Shown here piece after piece: positions 1-6,284 of a stretch of DNA of 8,535 nt (positions within the stretch are counted from its first letter, which is position 1; each line of letters opens with the position of its first letter). The notes beneath the pieces were generated by a model, which worked only from the letters and a program-made list of their open reading frames with translations, was not told the origin of the DNA and did no database searches. The DNA comes from a bacterium HR32 (GTDB lineage: Bacteria; Sysuimicrobiota; Sysuimicrobiia; Sysuimicrobiales; Sysuimicrobiaceae): contig BEII01000045.1 of NCBI GenBank assembly GCA_002898935.1, forward strand, positions 1 to 8,535. Direction: 5' to 3'. The position numbers were made by a program, and so were the translations under genes.

Positions 1-1
1 G

Positions 2-1327
2 TACGCGATGATCCTGTGGGCGTCCGGACGAAGCGCCGAGGCTGCCGCGCGCGCGCAGGAGGCCATCGACCTGCTGGAAGCGCTGCCCCACGGACCCGAA
101 CTGGCCGCCGCCTACACCACCCGCAGCTACCTCTGTATGCTGGCCCGTGACGCCGACGGCGCGATCGCGTGGGGGACGAAGGCCATAGACCTGGCGGGCC
201 GTGTGGGCGCGACCGAGTCGCTGGCGCGGGCTCTGAACGCGGTGGGGTCCACGGAGATCGTCCTCCTGGAACGCCGCGAGGGAATCGCCAGGCTGGAGGA
301 GAGCTTCCGGTTGGCGAGGCAGGCAGGTCTCGACACCGTCGCTGCCGTGGCCCTCGGCAACCTGGGCAGCGCGTCCGGCGAGATCCGCGACTACCCGACC
401 GCGCTCCGCTACCTGGAAGAGACCATCGCGTTCTCGGCGCAGCGCGACCTGGACGCGCAGGTGCACTACGCCACCGCCTGGCTCGCGCGCGTGCGGTTCG
501 CACAAGGCAGGTGGGCGGAGGCCGGCGAGCTGGCCACGCAGGTGGCATCGACGCCGGGCGTCTCGCCGATCACCCCGATCGTGGCGTTCACCGTGCTCGG
601 ACGCATCCGGACGCGCCGCGGCGACCCGCAGGCAACGGAGGCCCTCGATCAGGCCTGGAGGCTGGCCGAGGCCACCGGCGACCTCCAGCGCCTGTGGCCG
701 GCTGCGGCCGGCAGAGCCGAGCTCGCCTGGCTCTCCGGAGAGCCCGACCGGATCCCGGCCCTGGTGGAACCGACCCTCGCCCTGGCCCAGCGCCTCGGCA
801 GCCGCTGGGCGATCGGCGAGCTGGCATACTGGCTCTGGAAGGCGGGCGCGCTGGCGGCACCCCCCGAGCAGAGCGCCGAGCCGTTCGCGTTGCAGATGCG
901 AGGCGAATGGCGCGCGGCCGCGGACGCCTGGGCACGGATCGGCTGTCCCTACGAGCAGGCGATGGCGCTGGCCGAAGGTGACGAGGCGGCCCAGCGCTCG
1001 GCGTTGGACATCTTCGAAGAGCTCGGAGCACGCCCGGCGGCCGAGCGGGTTCGGCGCGCCCTCCGCGCACGGGGGGTCCGCGGCATCCCCCGCGGCCCGC
1101 GGCCAGCCACGCGCCGCAATCCGGCGGGACTGACCGCCCGCGAGCTCGAGGTCCTGACGCTGGTGGCGGAAGGCCTGGCGAACGCCGAGATCGCGGCCCG
1201 CCTGTTCCTCTCGGCCAAGACGGTCGACCACCACGTCTCGTCCATCCTCAGCAAGCTGGGCGTGCGGACCCGGGGCGAGGCCGGCATGGCGGCCGCGCGG
1301 CTCGGCCTGACGTCGAACCGGCGCTAG
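2..1327 (+). CDS. TPR-repeat LuxR-family transcriptional regulator, 3' portion (N-terminus outside window)
   Basis: The reading frame is open to the left edge of the window (codons for Tyr and Ala precede the first ATG at 8), so this is the C-terminal part of a longer protein. The visible 440 or so residues are mainly Ala/Leu/Glu-rich paired helices of the tetratricopeptide type, which in this family lie between an N-terminal sensing or ATPase module and the DNA-binding domain. The last 66 residues are a LuxR/GerE helix-turn-helix: the conserved opening LTARELEVL, then GLANAEIAARLFLSAKTVDHH and ILSKLGVRTR. It is expected to act as a cytoplasmic DNA-binding regulator of the large ATP-binding (LAL/MalT-like) kind. 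The missing N-terminus prevents confirming an ATPase domain, and the target genes are unknown. The stop codon TAG at 1325-1327 is the insertion point of the downstream IS: T and A are target DNA and the G is the first base of the element. The facing operon converges on this gene. Confidence 0.9.
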   Translation, partial: YAMILWASGRSAEAAARAQEAIDLLEALPHGPELAAAYTTRSYLCMLARDADGAIAWGTKAIDLAGRVGATESLARALNAVGSTEIVLLERREGIARLEESFRLARQAGLDTVAAVALGNLGSASGEIRDYPTALRYLEETIAFSAQRDLDAQVHYATAWLARVRFAQGRWAEAGELATQVASTPGVSPITPIVAFTVLGRIRTRRGDPQATEALDQAWRLAEATGDLQRLWPAAAGRAELAWLSGEPDRIPALVEPTLALAQRLGSRWAIGELAYWLWKAGALAAPPEQSAEPFALQMRGEWRAAADAWARIGCPYEQAMALAEGDEAAQRSALDIFEELGARPAAERVRRALRARGVRGIPRGPRPATRRNPAGLTARELEVLTLVAEGLANAEIAARLFLSAKTVDHHVSSILSKLGVRTRGEAGMAAARLGLTSNRR

Positions 1328-1337
1328 TGTCCTGAGT
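1327..1337. repeat. IS630 left terminal inverted repeat
   Basis: GTGTCCTGAGT is an exact reverse complement of 2483-2493. With the duplicated TA and one flanking base, the match extends to 14 bp (CTAGTGTCCTGAGT). Beyond this the two ends diverge quickly. Confidence 0.92.
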
Positions 1338-1347
1338 TAGAAATATG

Positions 1348-1376
1348 TTGCATTATTCTCTGCCGACCCCTATGGT
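1348..1376 (+). promoter_or_regulatory. Candidate internal promoter of the transposase gene
   Basis: TTGCAT at 1348-1353 and TATGGT at 1371-1376 are separated by 17 bases. They match the sigma-70 consensus at 3 of 6 and 4 of 6 positions, in one of the few AT-rich patches of the window. Transcription would begin near 1383, about 25 bases before the chosen start codon. The match is modest and sigma-70 motifs in high-GC genomes are loose, so this is tentative. The placement directly beside the leader hairpin adds some weight. Confidence 0.35.
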
Positions 1377-1406
1377 GGGTGAAAGCCTCACCGGGAGGTT
1401 TCACCC
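1377..1406 (+). promoter_or_regulatory. Leader hairpin sequestering the transposase ribosome binding site
   Basis: GGGTGAAA (1377-1384) is perfectly complementary to TTTCACCC (1399-1406). Inside it, CCTC (1386-1389) pairs with GAGG (1395-1398), leaving a bulged G at 1385 and a 5-base loop. The Shine-Dalgarno GGGAGG (1393-1398) lies in the loop and 3' inner arm, and the outer arm ends two bases before the ATG at 1408. In RNA entering from upstream the ribosome site would be masked. This resembles the protection against external transcription known for IS10 and IS50. The base pairing is seen directly; the function is inferred. Confidence 0.6.
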
Positions 1407-1407
1407 G

Positions 1408-2496
1408 ATGCCGCGCGGACGTCCTCTCGCCCCTGTGACCTTGACCCCCGACGAGCGCGAGACCCTCCAGCAGTGGGTGCAGCGCCGGAAGACCGCTCAG
1501 GCCTTGGCCCTGCGTGCCCGGCTGATCTTGGCCGCGGCGGACGGGGTGTCGAACCGCGAGATTGCCAACTACCTGCACCTCACGGAGCAAACCGTTAGCA
1601 AGTGGCGTCGGCGGTTCCTGTCGGCCCGGTTGGATGGCTTGCTGGATGAGCCGCGCCCAGGGGCCCCCCGGACCATTACTGATGCCGAGGTGGCGCAGGT
1701 CATCACCTTGACCTTGGAGACGCGTCCTGCCGACGCCACCCACTGGAGCACACGGTCGATGGCCCGGCGAACCGGGATGAGCCAGAGTGCCATCAGCCGG
1801 ATCTGGCGGGCCTTCGGGCTGCAGCCGCATCGGAGCGAGACCTTCAAGCTCTCCCAGGATCCCTTGTTCATCGAGAAGGTCCGGGACATCGTGGGCCTCT
1901 ACCTGAATCCCCCGGACCAGGCCCTCGTCCTCTGCGTGGATGAGAAGAGCCAGATCCAGGCCCTGGATCGCACCCAGCCCCTGCTGCCCATGCGTCCCGG
2001 GCAAGTCGAGCGCCGCACCCATGACTACCGGCGGCACGGCACAACCTCCCTCTTCGCCGCGCTGGTCGTGAAGACGGGTGAGGTGCTGGGCAAATGTCAC
2101 CGTCGACACCGCTCGGTGGAGTTTCGCCGCTTCCTGAGCCATGTGGATGCCCACGTCCCGGCAGATCTGGACGTCCACCTGATCCTCGACAACTCCAGCA
2201 CCCACAAGACGCCGATGATCCACCGCTGGCTACTCCGCCACCCGCGCTTCCATCTCCACTTCACGCCAACGGGCGCGACCTGGCTGAACCTCGTGGAGCG
2301 CTTCTTCGCCGCCATCACGGAGAAGCAAATCCGCCGGGGTACCCACCGCAGCACCCGCGAACTGGAGCAGGCCATCTACCGGTACATCGACCATCGCAAT
2401 CGCGACCCCAAGCCCTTCGTCTGGACCAAGAGCGCCGACCAGATCCTGGCGAGCTTTGCCAGATTTCTTAATCGCAATCTCGACTCAGGACACTAG
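1408..2496 (+). CDS. IS630-family DDE transposase
   Basis: This 362-aa cytoplasmic enzyme would cut and rejoin the IS ends at TA targets. It has two N-terminal helix-turn-helix regions (about residues 48-70, SNREIANYLHLTEQTVSKW, and 115-138, around MSQSAISRIWRAFG) that would bind the terminal repeats. An RNase H-fold catalytic domain follows, with candidate catalytic residues D178 in CVDEKSQ, D261 in LILDNSSTHKT and E297 in WLNLVERFF. The last two are separated by 35 residues, close to the usual IS630 spacing. The ATG at 1408 is preferred over the in-frame ATG at 1345 because GGGAGG lies 9 bases upstream and the family N-terminus begins about here. The last sense codon ends at the final base of the element: the TAG stop (2494-2496) is made from the duplicated TA and one host base. 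The gene looks intact and has the same orientation as the upstream regulator. Confidence 0.93.
   Translation: MPRGRPLAPVTLTPDERETLQQWVQRRKTAQALALRARLILAAADGVSNREIANYLHLTEQTVSKWRRRFLSARLDGLLDEPRPGAPRTITDAEVAQVITLTLETRPADATHWSTRSMARRTGMSQSAISRIWRAFGLQPHRSETFKLSQDPLFIEKVRDIVGLYLNPPDQALVLCVDEKSQIQALDRTQPLLPMRPGQVERRTHDYRRHGTTSLFAALVVKTGEVLGKCHRRHRSVEFRRFLSHVDAHVPADLDVHLILDNSSTHKTPMIHRWLLRHPRFHLHFTPTGATWLNLVERFFAAITEKQIRRGTHRSTRELEQAIYRYIDHRNRDPKPFVWTKSADQILASFARFLNRNLDSGH
2483..2493. repeat. IS630 right terminal inverted repeat
   Basis: ACTCAGGACAC is the exact reverse complement of the left end at 1327-1337 and is followed by the second TA copy at 2494-2495. It also encodes the last residues (Asp-Ser-Gly-His region) of the transposase. 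Confidence 0.92.
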
Positions 2497-2528
2497 CGCC
2501 GTGCTTCCTGCTTCAGCCAGTAGAAGGC

Positions 2529-3014
2529 CTATCCGCCGCCCCAGGCCACCAGCCAGGGCACGCAGGCGATCACGGTGATCACCCGCACCACGTGCAGCGA
2601 GGCGATGGACGGTGCGTCCAGGCCCATGTCGTCCGCGGCCATGGAGATCTCCGTGAGGCCGGCGGGGGCAGAGCTGAGGAAGGCGATGGGCCACGGCCAA
2701 CGCGTGAGCGCGCTCACGCCCCAAGCGATCAGGGCGGACACCACCAGCAGATACGCGGTTAGGCCCAGGGCCGCCAGCAGGACCCGGCGCGCGACCTCCG
2801 GGTGCCAGGTGGCGGAGGCTGCGAGGATGATACCTACGGCGAGCTGCACCGCCCGCCGGACCTGCAGCGAGATCTCGCGCACCGGCCCGCCTGCGAGCCG
2901 CAGTGCGGCCACCGCCACCATGGACCCTACGAGCCCTCCCGCGGGCACGCCGAGCCATAGAGCCAGCCAGCCCGCGGCGACCCCCACGCCCAAGGTGGCG
3001 GTGAGCTCCTTCAC
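2529..3014 (-). CDS. AbrB-type membrane domain protein, second of a split pair
   Basis: This 161-aa hydrophobic protein corresponds to one AbrB duplication domain (family PF05145/TIGR03082). AbrB membrane proteins usually carry two such domains in one chain of about 350 residues; their substrate is poorly defined and transport is assumed. Family signatures seen are VPAGGLVGS (23-31), QLAVGII (57-63), SAPAGLTEI (115-123) and HVVRVITVI (141-149), interleaved with hydrophobic membrane segments. The GTG start at 3014 is chosen because the longer frame upstream is Pro/Gly/Arg-rich non-membrane sequence, and TGGGAGG lies 7 bases before the GTG. The start overlaps the upstream stop as GTGA, implying translational coupling. 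The frame closes at a TAG (2529-2531) followed by 11 further in-frame sense codons and another TAG, which may mean a recent C-terminal truncation. Last gene of the operon, converging on the LuxR gene. Confidence 0.8.
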   Translation of the reverse strand: MKELTATLGVGVAAGWLALWLGVPAGGLVGSMVAVAALRLAGGPVREISLQVRRAVQLAVGIILAASATWHPEVARRVLLAALGLTAYLLVVSALIAWGVSALTRWPWPIAFLSSAPAGLTEISMAADDMGLDAPSIASLHVVRVITVIACVPWLVAWGGG

Positions 3015-3535
3015 GCCTGCGCCTCCCACCGGCGCAACCACAGCCGGATGAGGGGGAGGGTGATGAGCAGCGTCACCACCACGCGGACCAGCTGCACCGT
3101 GGTGACCACGTCCACGGGTCGGTCCAGGGCCAGCGCGATCAACACCATCTCGGGCATCCCACCGGGGGTGGCCGCGAGCAACGCCGTGCCCCACTCGAGC
3201 CCTGCGGCCCGCTGTACCAGCCACGCCCCTCCCAGGGCACCCAAGAGCGCTGCCAGTACCACCAGGAACGCGGCCCGGGAAGCCCGTCGCACGTTGGGGA
3301 GGGTGTCCGGACGCACCCGCGACCCGAGGGTAATCCCCACCGCGATCTGAAGCCAGCGCCGCACCGAGGGATCCACGGCCGGGACCGCGCCCGGCAGGAC
3401 CGAGAGGGCGAGCAGGGAGCCCACGAGCCCACCCAGCAGGGCCCCTGCGGGCAGCCGCAGCCGAATCCCGAGGAGTCCTCCGGCAACCCCCGCGCCCACG
3501 ACCCCGACGGCGGACAAGATCTGTTCTGCGCTCAC
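3011..3535 (-). CDS. AbrB-type membrane domain protein, first of a split pair
   Basis: This 174-aa integral membrane protein has one AbrB duplication domain. Characteristic stretches are LPAGALLGGLVGS (28-40), QIAVGITLGS (63-72), ATPGGMPEM (122-130) and QLVRVVVTLL (148-157). The ATPGGMPEM and VRV regions align with the second gene's SAPAGLTEI and VRV, so the two are related halves. In most bacteria both halves are fused in one AbrB polypeptide; here they probably assemble as a heterodimer. The GTG start at 3535 is supported by GAGG five bases upstream and by the GTGA overlap with the SDR stop. The same frame stays open much farther upstream, but that part is an arginine/glycine-rich shadow of the SDR and TctA genes. 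The transported substrate is unknown; in this operon it may export or import an intermediate of the same pathway. Confidence 0.82.
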   Translation of the reverse strand: MSAEQILSAVGVVGAGVAGGLLGIRLRLPAGALLGGLVGSLLALSVLPGAVPAVDPSVRRWLQIAVGITLGSRVRPDTLPNVRRASRAAFLVVLAALLGALGGAWLVQRAAGLEWGTALLAATPGGMPEMVLIALALDRPVDVVTTVQLVRVVVTLLITLPLIRLWLRRWEAQA

Positions 3536-4302
3536 ACCGACCTCACCCACCCTCCGTCCACGACCAGCGTCTGCCCGGTCACGTAGCTCGACCGGGGCGA
3601 GGCGAGGAACACCACCGCGGCGGCCACTTCCTCCGGCCGGCCGTGCCGGCCGAGCGGGATCTCCTCCGCGTCCTCCTGGACAACCTCCGAGAGCCGTACG
3701 CCGCGGCGCGCGGCCAGCTCCTCGAGCCGCGCGAGCCTGCGTTCCGTGAGGATGCGGCCCGGCGCCACGCAGTTCACCCGAACCCTCGGCGCCAGCTCCT
3801 CCGCCAGGCTGGCGGTCAGGCTCGCGAGCGCTGCCTTCGCCGCGTTGGAAGGCGACTGGCCCAGGTGAGGCCGCTTGCCGGAGGCCGAGCCCACCAGCAC
3901 CACCCGGCTCCCCTCCCGCAGCGCGGGCAACGCCGTCCGCACCACCCGCACCGCGGCCAGCAGGTTCAGCTCCAACGCTTCGCGCCAGACCTCGTCGCCT
4001 GCCTGAGCGAACGGGACCCGGAAGCCGCTGCCCGCCACGTGCACCAGCGCGTCCAGCCCTCCCTCGGACAGGGCCGCCACCGCACGCGCGGCCTGCTCCG
4101 GGTCTGTCACGTCCGCCCGCACCCACTGGGCCGGAGCGCCCCGCTCCCAGACCTCCTGTGCCACGCGCTCGAGGGCGGCCTCGTCCCGGGCCACGAGGCC
4201 GAGGTGGGCTCCCTCCTCCGCCAGCAGGATCGCCGTGGCCCGGCCGACGCCGCGGCTCGCGCCCACCACCAACACGCTTTGGCCCCGCAGGCCGAGGTCC
4301 AT
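3532..4302 (-). CDS. SDR-family oxidoreductase-like protein lacking the catalytic tyrosine
   Basis: This is a 256-aa cytoplasmic Rossmann-fold protein of the classical short-chain dehydrogenase/reductase size. The nucleotide-binding motif GASRGVG is at 14-20, an Arg at 39 after the second strand favours NADP(H), ADVTD is at 63-67, HVAGSG at 88-93 replaces the usual NNAG, and N113 fits the structural Asn. Serines 139 and 141 could supply the catalytic Ser. The normal YxxxK is SNAAK (152-156): Lys156 is kept but the tyrosine position is Ser152. From memory, an SDR subgroup annotated as 3-oxoacyl-ACP reductase-like has SNAxR or SNAxK here, so this is probably a divergent subgroup and not a sequencing error. 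The ATG directly follows the tctA stop (TAGATG) with no clear ribosome site, suggesting coupled translation. It may act on a product of the imported compound, or be non-catalytic; the substrate is unknown. Confidence 0.85.
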   Translation of the reverse strand: MDLGLRGQSVLVVGASRGVGRATAILLAEEGAHLGLVARDEAALERVAQEVWERGAPAQWVRADVTDPEQAARAVAALSEGGLDALVHVAGSGFRVPFAQAGDEVWREALELNLLAAVRVVRTALPALREGSRVVLVGSASGKRPHLGQSPSNAAKAALASLTASLAEELAPRVRVNCVAPGRILTERRLARLEELAARRGVRLSEVVQEDAEEIPLGRHGRPEEVAAAVVFLASPRSSYVTGQTLVVDGGWVRSV

Positions 4303-5820
4303 CTAGCCAGCAGCCGGCCGCGCCACGCCCTCTGCGTGTGCGGCCCGGCGTTCCTCCCGCACCCTGCGCAGGATGGGCGACACGAAGGTCGCCAACGCCA
4401 GGGCCAGGAGCACGGCGGAGATGGGCCGGGTGAAGAAGACCCACGGGTCGCCCAGGGAGATGAGCAGGGACCGGCGGAGGTTCGCCTCCACCATGAAGCC
4501 CAGCACGAGGCCCAGAACCATGGCCAGCACGTTGTAGCCGTAGCGCCGCATGGCGTACCCCACTAGACCCGTGACCAACACGATCCACACCTCGAACATC
4601 CGGTTGTTGATGGAGTACGCACCCACCAGCACCAGCCCCAGAATCCCGCTCAGGAGCAACGGCCGGCGCACGTTCACGATGGCGATGGACGGCCGCAGGG
4701 CCAGGTAGCCCAGGACCAGCATCATGACGTTCGCCACCAGCAGACCGACGAAGAGCCCGTACACGATGTGCGGGGTGCGGTCGAACAGGGCAGGACCCGG
4801 CTGGACCCCGTGCAGCATCATCGCGGTCAGCAGGATGGCCGCAGAGTTGGAGCCCGGGATGCCGAAGGTCAGCAGAGGGATCAGCGCCGTGGCGGTGACC
4901 ACGTTGTTGGCCGTCTCCGGCGCCGCCACCCCCTCGAGGGAACCGCGGCCGAACTCCTCGGGCCGCTTGGACCACCGCTTGGCCTCGTTGTACGCGATGA
5001 AGGACGCGATGGCCCCGCCACCCCCGGGCAGCAGGCCTTCGATGGTGCCGAACACGATGCCGATCAGCGTCGCGACTCGAAGGCTCCAGATCTCCCGCAG
5101 GCTCGGCAGTTGCGTGCTGTACCGGCCCCGGATACGTTCCCAGTCTCCTCCCTCCGCGATCTGGTGGAGGATCTCGGATACCGCGAACAGCCCGATCATC
5201 CCTGCGGGGGCAGCCACCCCGCTCAGCAGGTCCACGTTCCCGAAGGCGAACCGTGGGGTCCCCGCGAAGGGGTCGATGCCGATCGTGGCCAGGATCAGGC
5301 CCAACAGGGCGGACACGAGCCCCTTCACCAGGTCCCGGCCCACGAAGCTGCTGATGAGGGCGAGCCCGAACACGCCCAGGGCGAAGTACTCCGGCGGCCC
5401 GAAGGCCAGGGCGATCTTGGACAGCGGCACCGCCATCCCCACCAGGATGAACACGCCGACGACCCCCCCGATGGTGCCGGTCACCAGCGACACACCCAGC
5501 GCCTTCCCGCTCTGTCCGCGGCGGTGGAGTTCGTACCCGTCCACCACCGTGGCCGCGGCTCCGGGCGTGCCGGGGGTGCTGATCAGGATCGCGGTGATGG
5601 AGCCCCCGTACATGGCGCCCACGTACACGCCTGCCAGCATCATGAGGGCCACCGCGGGGTCCATCCCGAAGGTCAAGGGAAGGAGCAAGGCCATGGCGAT
5701 GGAGCCCGAGATGCCGGGCAAAGCCCCACCCACGATGCCCCACGCCACACCCACCAACGTCATCAGCAGGGCGGTGGGGTGGAAAGCCACCTGCGCGCCC
5801 AGCGCGAACCGCTCCAGCAT
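4303..5820 (-). CDS. tctA: Tripartite tricarboxylate transporter, large permease TctA
   Basis: This 505-aa polytopic inner-membrane protein is the main transport subunit of a TctCBA system, which takes up carboxylates using an ion gradient. Length and motifs fit the family (about 500 aa). The N-terminal half has GGALPGISGS (31-40) and STPGTPGAAA (81-90), and the second half has the equivalent EGLLPGGGGAIASF (261-274) and FGIPGSNSAAIL (319-330). These show the internal duplication typical of TctA. The C-terminus is short and arginine-rich, hence probably cytoplasmic. The ATG at 5820 is preceded by GGGAGG at a 6-base spacing and shares its A with the tctB stop (TGATG). Longer frames upstream are shadows of tctB. 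The partners tctB and tctC lie immediately upstream, so the complete transporter is present. Confidence 0.95.
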   Translation of the reverse strand: MLERFALGAQVAFHPTALLMTLVGVAWGIVGGALPGISGSIAMALLLPLTFGMDPAVALMMLAGVYVGAMYGGSITAILISTPGTPGAAATVVDGYELHRRGQSGKALGVSLVTGTIGGVVGVFILVGMAVPLSKIALAFGPPEYFALGVFGLALISSFVGRDLVKGLVSALLGLILATIGIDPFAGTPRFAFGNVDLLSGVAAPAGMIGLFAVSEILHQIAEGGDWERIRGRYSTQLPSLREIWSLRVATLIGIVFGTIEGLLPGGGGAIASFIAYNEAKRWSKRPEEFGRGSLEGVAAPETANNVVTATALIPLLTFGIPGSNSAAILLTAMMLHGVQPGPALFDRTPHIVYGLFVGLLVANVMMLVLGYLALRPSIAIVNVRRPLLLSGILGLVLVGAYSINNRMFEVWIVLVTGLVGYAMRRYGYNVLAMVLGLVLGFMVEANLRRSLLISLGDPWVFFTRPISAVLLALALATFVSPILRRVREERRAAHAEGVARPAAG

Positions 5821-6272
5821 CACCAGCCTCCCAGCGGCCCTCGGGGGAACAGGACCCCGAGCAGCCGCCCGAACACCGCGTACAGCACCAACGTGATACC
5901 CAGCGCAGGAGCCACCACGAGCAGTGGCTGCCGCAGCCCCAGGGCCACGGTGACCGCGGCCAGCAGCGGCGGGGTGGCGAGGAGGAAGCCCACGTAGGGC
6001 ATGACGACCGCGTATCCCACCAGCAGGCCCACCACGGCCCACAGCAACCCCACACGCGCGGGCGGAAGCGGGGTGGGGTCCGAGCGCTTCAAGACCGCAC
6101 GGACCACCAGCGCCCCCGCCAGCACCGCCAGCGTGGCGCCCAGCAGCTGCGGGAAGAACGCAGGACCCAACCGGTCCGAGGCGAACCCGCGCTCAATACC
6201 CAGCGACTGCTGCAGGTACACCCCGGCCAGGGCCAGCAACAGGACTCCCGCCACCAGGTCCGCGCGCCGCAA
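5820..6272 (-). CDS. tctB: Tripartite tricarboxylate transporter, small membrane subunit TctB
   Basis: This 150-aa inner-membrane protein is the small accessory subunit that pairs with TctA. Four hydrophobic segments are visible (about residues 6-21, 43-60, 74-104 as a possible split pair, and 115-142), with the family-like LGPAFFPQLLG at 35-45 and GFLLAT at 95-100. Length is normal for TctB. The only plausible start is TTG at 6272: the frame is closed by an in-frame TAA four codons upstream, and a G-rich stretch (GGGGG) lies just before it. The gap to the tctC stop is 12 bases. A rare TTG start may lower output of the small subunit relative to the binding protein, but that is inference. Confidence 0.9.
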   Translation of the reverse strand: MRRADLVAGVLLLALAGVYLQQSLGIERGFASDRLGPAFFPQLLGATLAVLAGALVVRAVLKRSDPTPLPPARVGLLWAVVGLLVGYAVVMPYVGFLLATPPLLAAVTVALGLRQPLLVVAPALGITLVLYAVFGRLLGVLFPRGPLGGW

Positions 6273-6284
6273 GACGGCCCCCGT

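Larger units (their letters stand above)
1327..2493 (+). mobile_element. Complete IS630-family insertion sequence
   Basis: The 1167-bp element is bounded by perfect 11-bp inverted repeats (GTGTCCTGAGT at 1327-1337 and its complement at 2483-2493). It is flanked on both sides by TA (1325-1326 and 2494-2495), the target duplication typical of IS630/Tc1-mariner elements. It carries a single uninterrupted transposase gene spanning nearly its whole length, which is normal for the family. Including flanks, both ends read CTAG, matching the CTAG preference known for IS630 itself. Removing the element and one TA restores the sequence CGGCGCTAGCGCCG. The perfect ends, intact transposase and exact TA duplication suggest a fairly recent insertion that could still be active. 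The terminal 30 bp or so on each side are visibly more AT-rich than the host DNA. Confidence 0.93.

Noticed and set aside
1345..1407. Upstream ATG at 1345 as transposase start, adding 21 residues
   Set aside because: It lacks a good ribosome site, would be read from the AT-rich IS end and the hairpin region, and would not be on RNA from the candidate promoter; the ATG at 1408 has GGGAGG at a suitable distance.
1324..2223. A 299-codon minus-strand frame antisense to the transposase
   Set aside because: It has no recognisable domains and is explained by codon bias of the transposase on the other strand.
2497..2528. Possible intrinsic terminator between the IS and the AbrB gene
   Set aside because: Only a 4-5 bp interrupted complement (CTTC with GAAG) is present and there is no T-rich run, so a terminator cannot be supported.
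4724..5997. Two long plus-strand open frames (about 390 and 409 codons) antisense to tctA and tctB
   Set aside because: The translations are low-complexity and rich in Pro, Arg, His or Gln, with no recognisable domain, and the opposite strand encodes a well-conserved transporter.
3536..6055. A very long minus-strand open frame continuing upstream of the first AbrB gene (over 800 extra residues)
   Set aside because: Its translation is Gly/Arg/Pro-rich without family features and lies out of frame over clear SDR, tctA and tctB genes; it is a GC-rich shadow frame.
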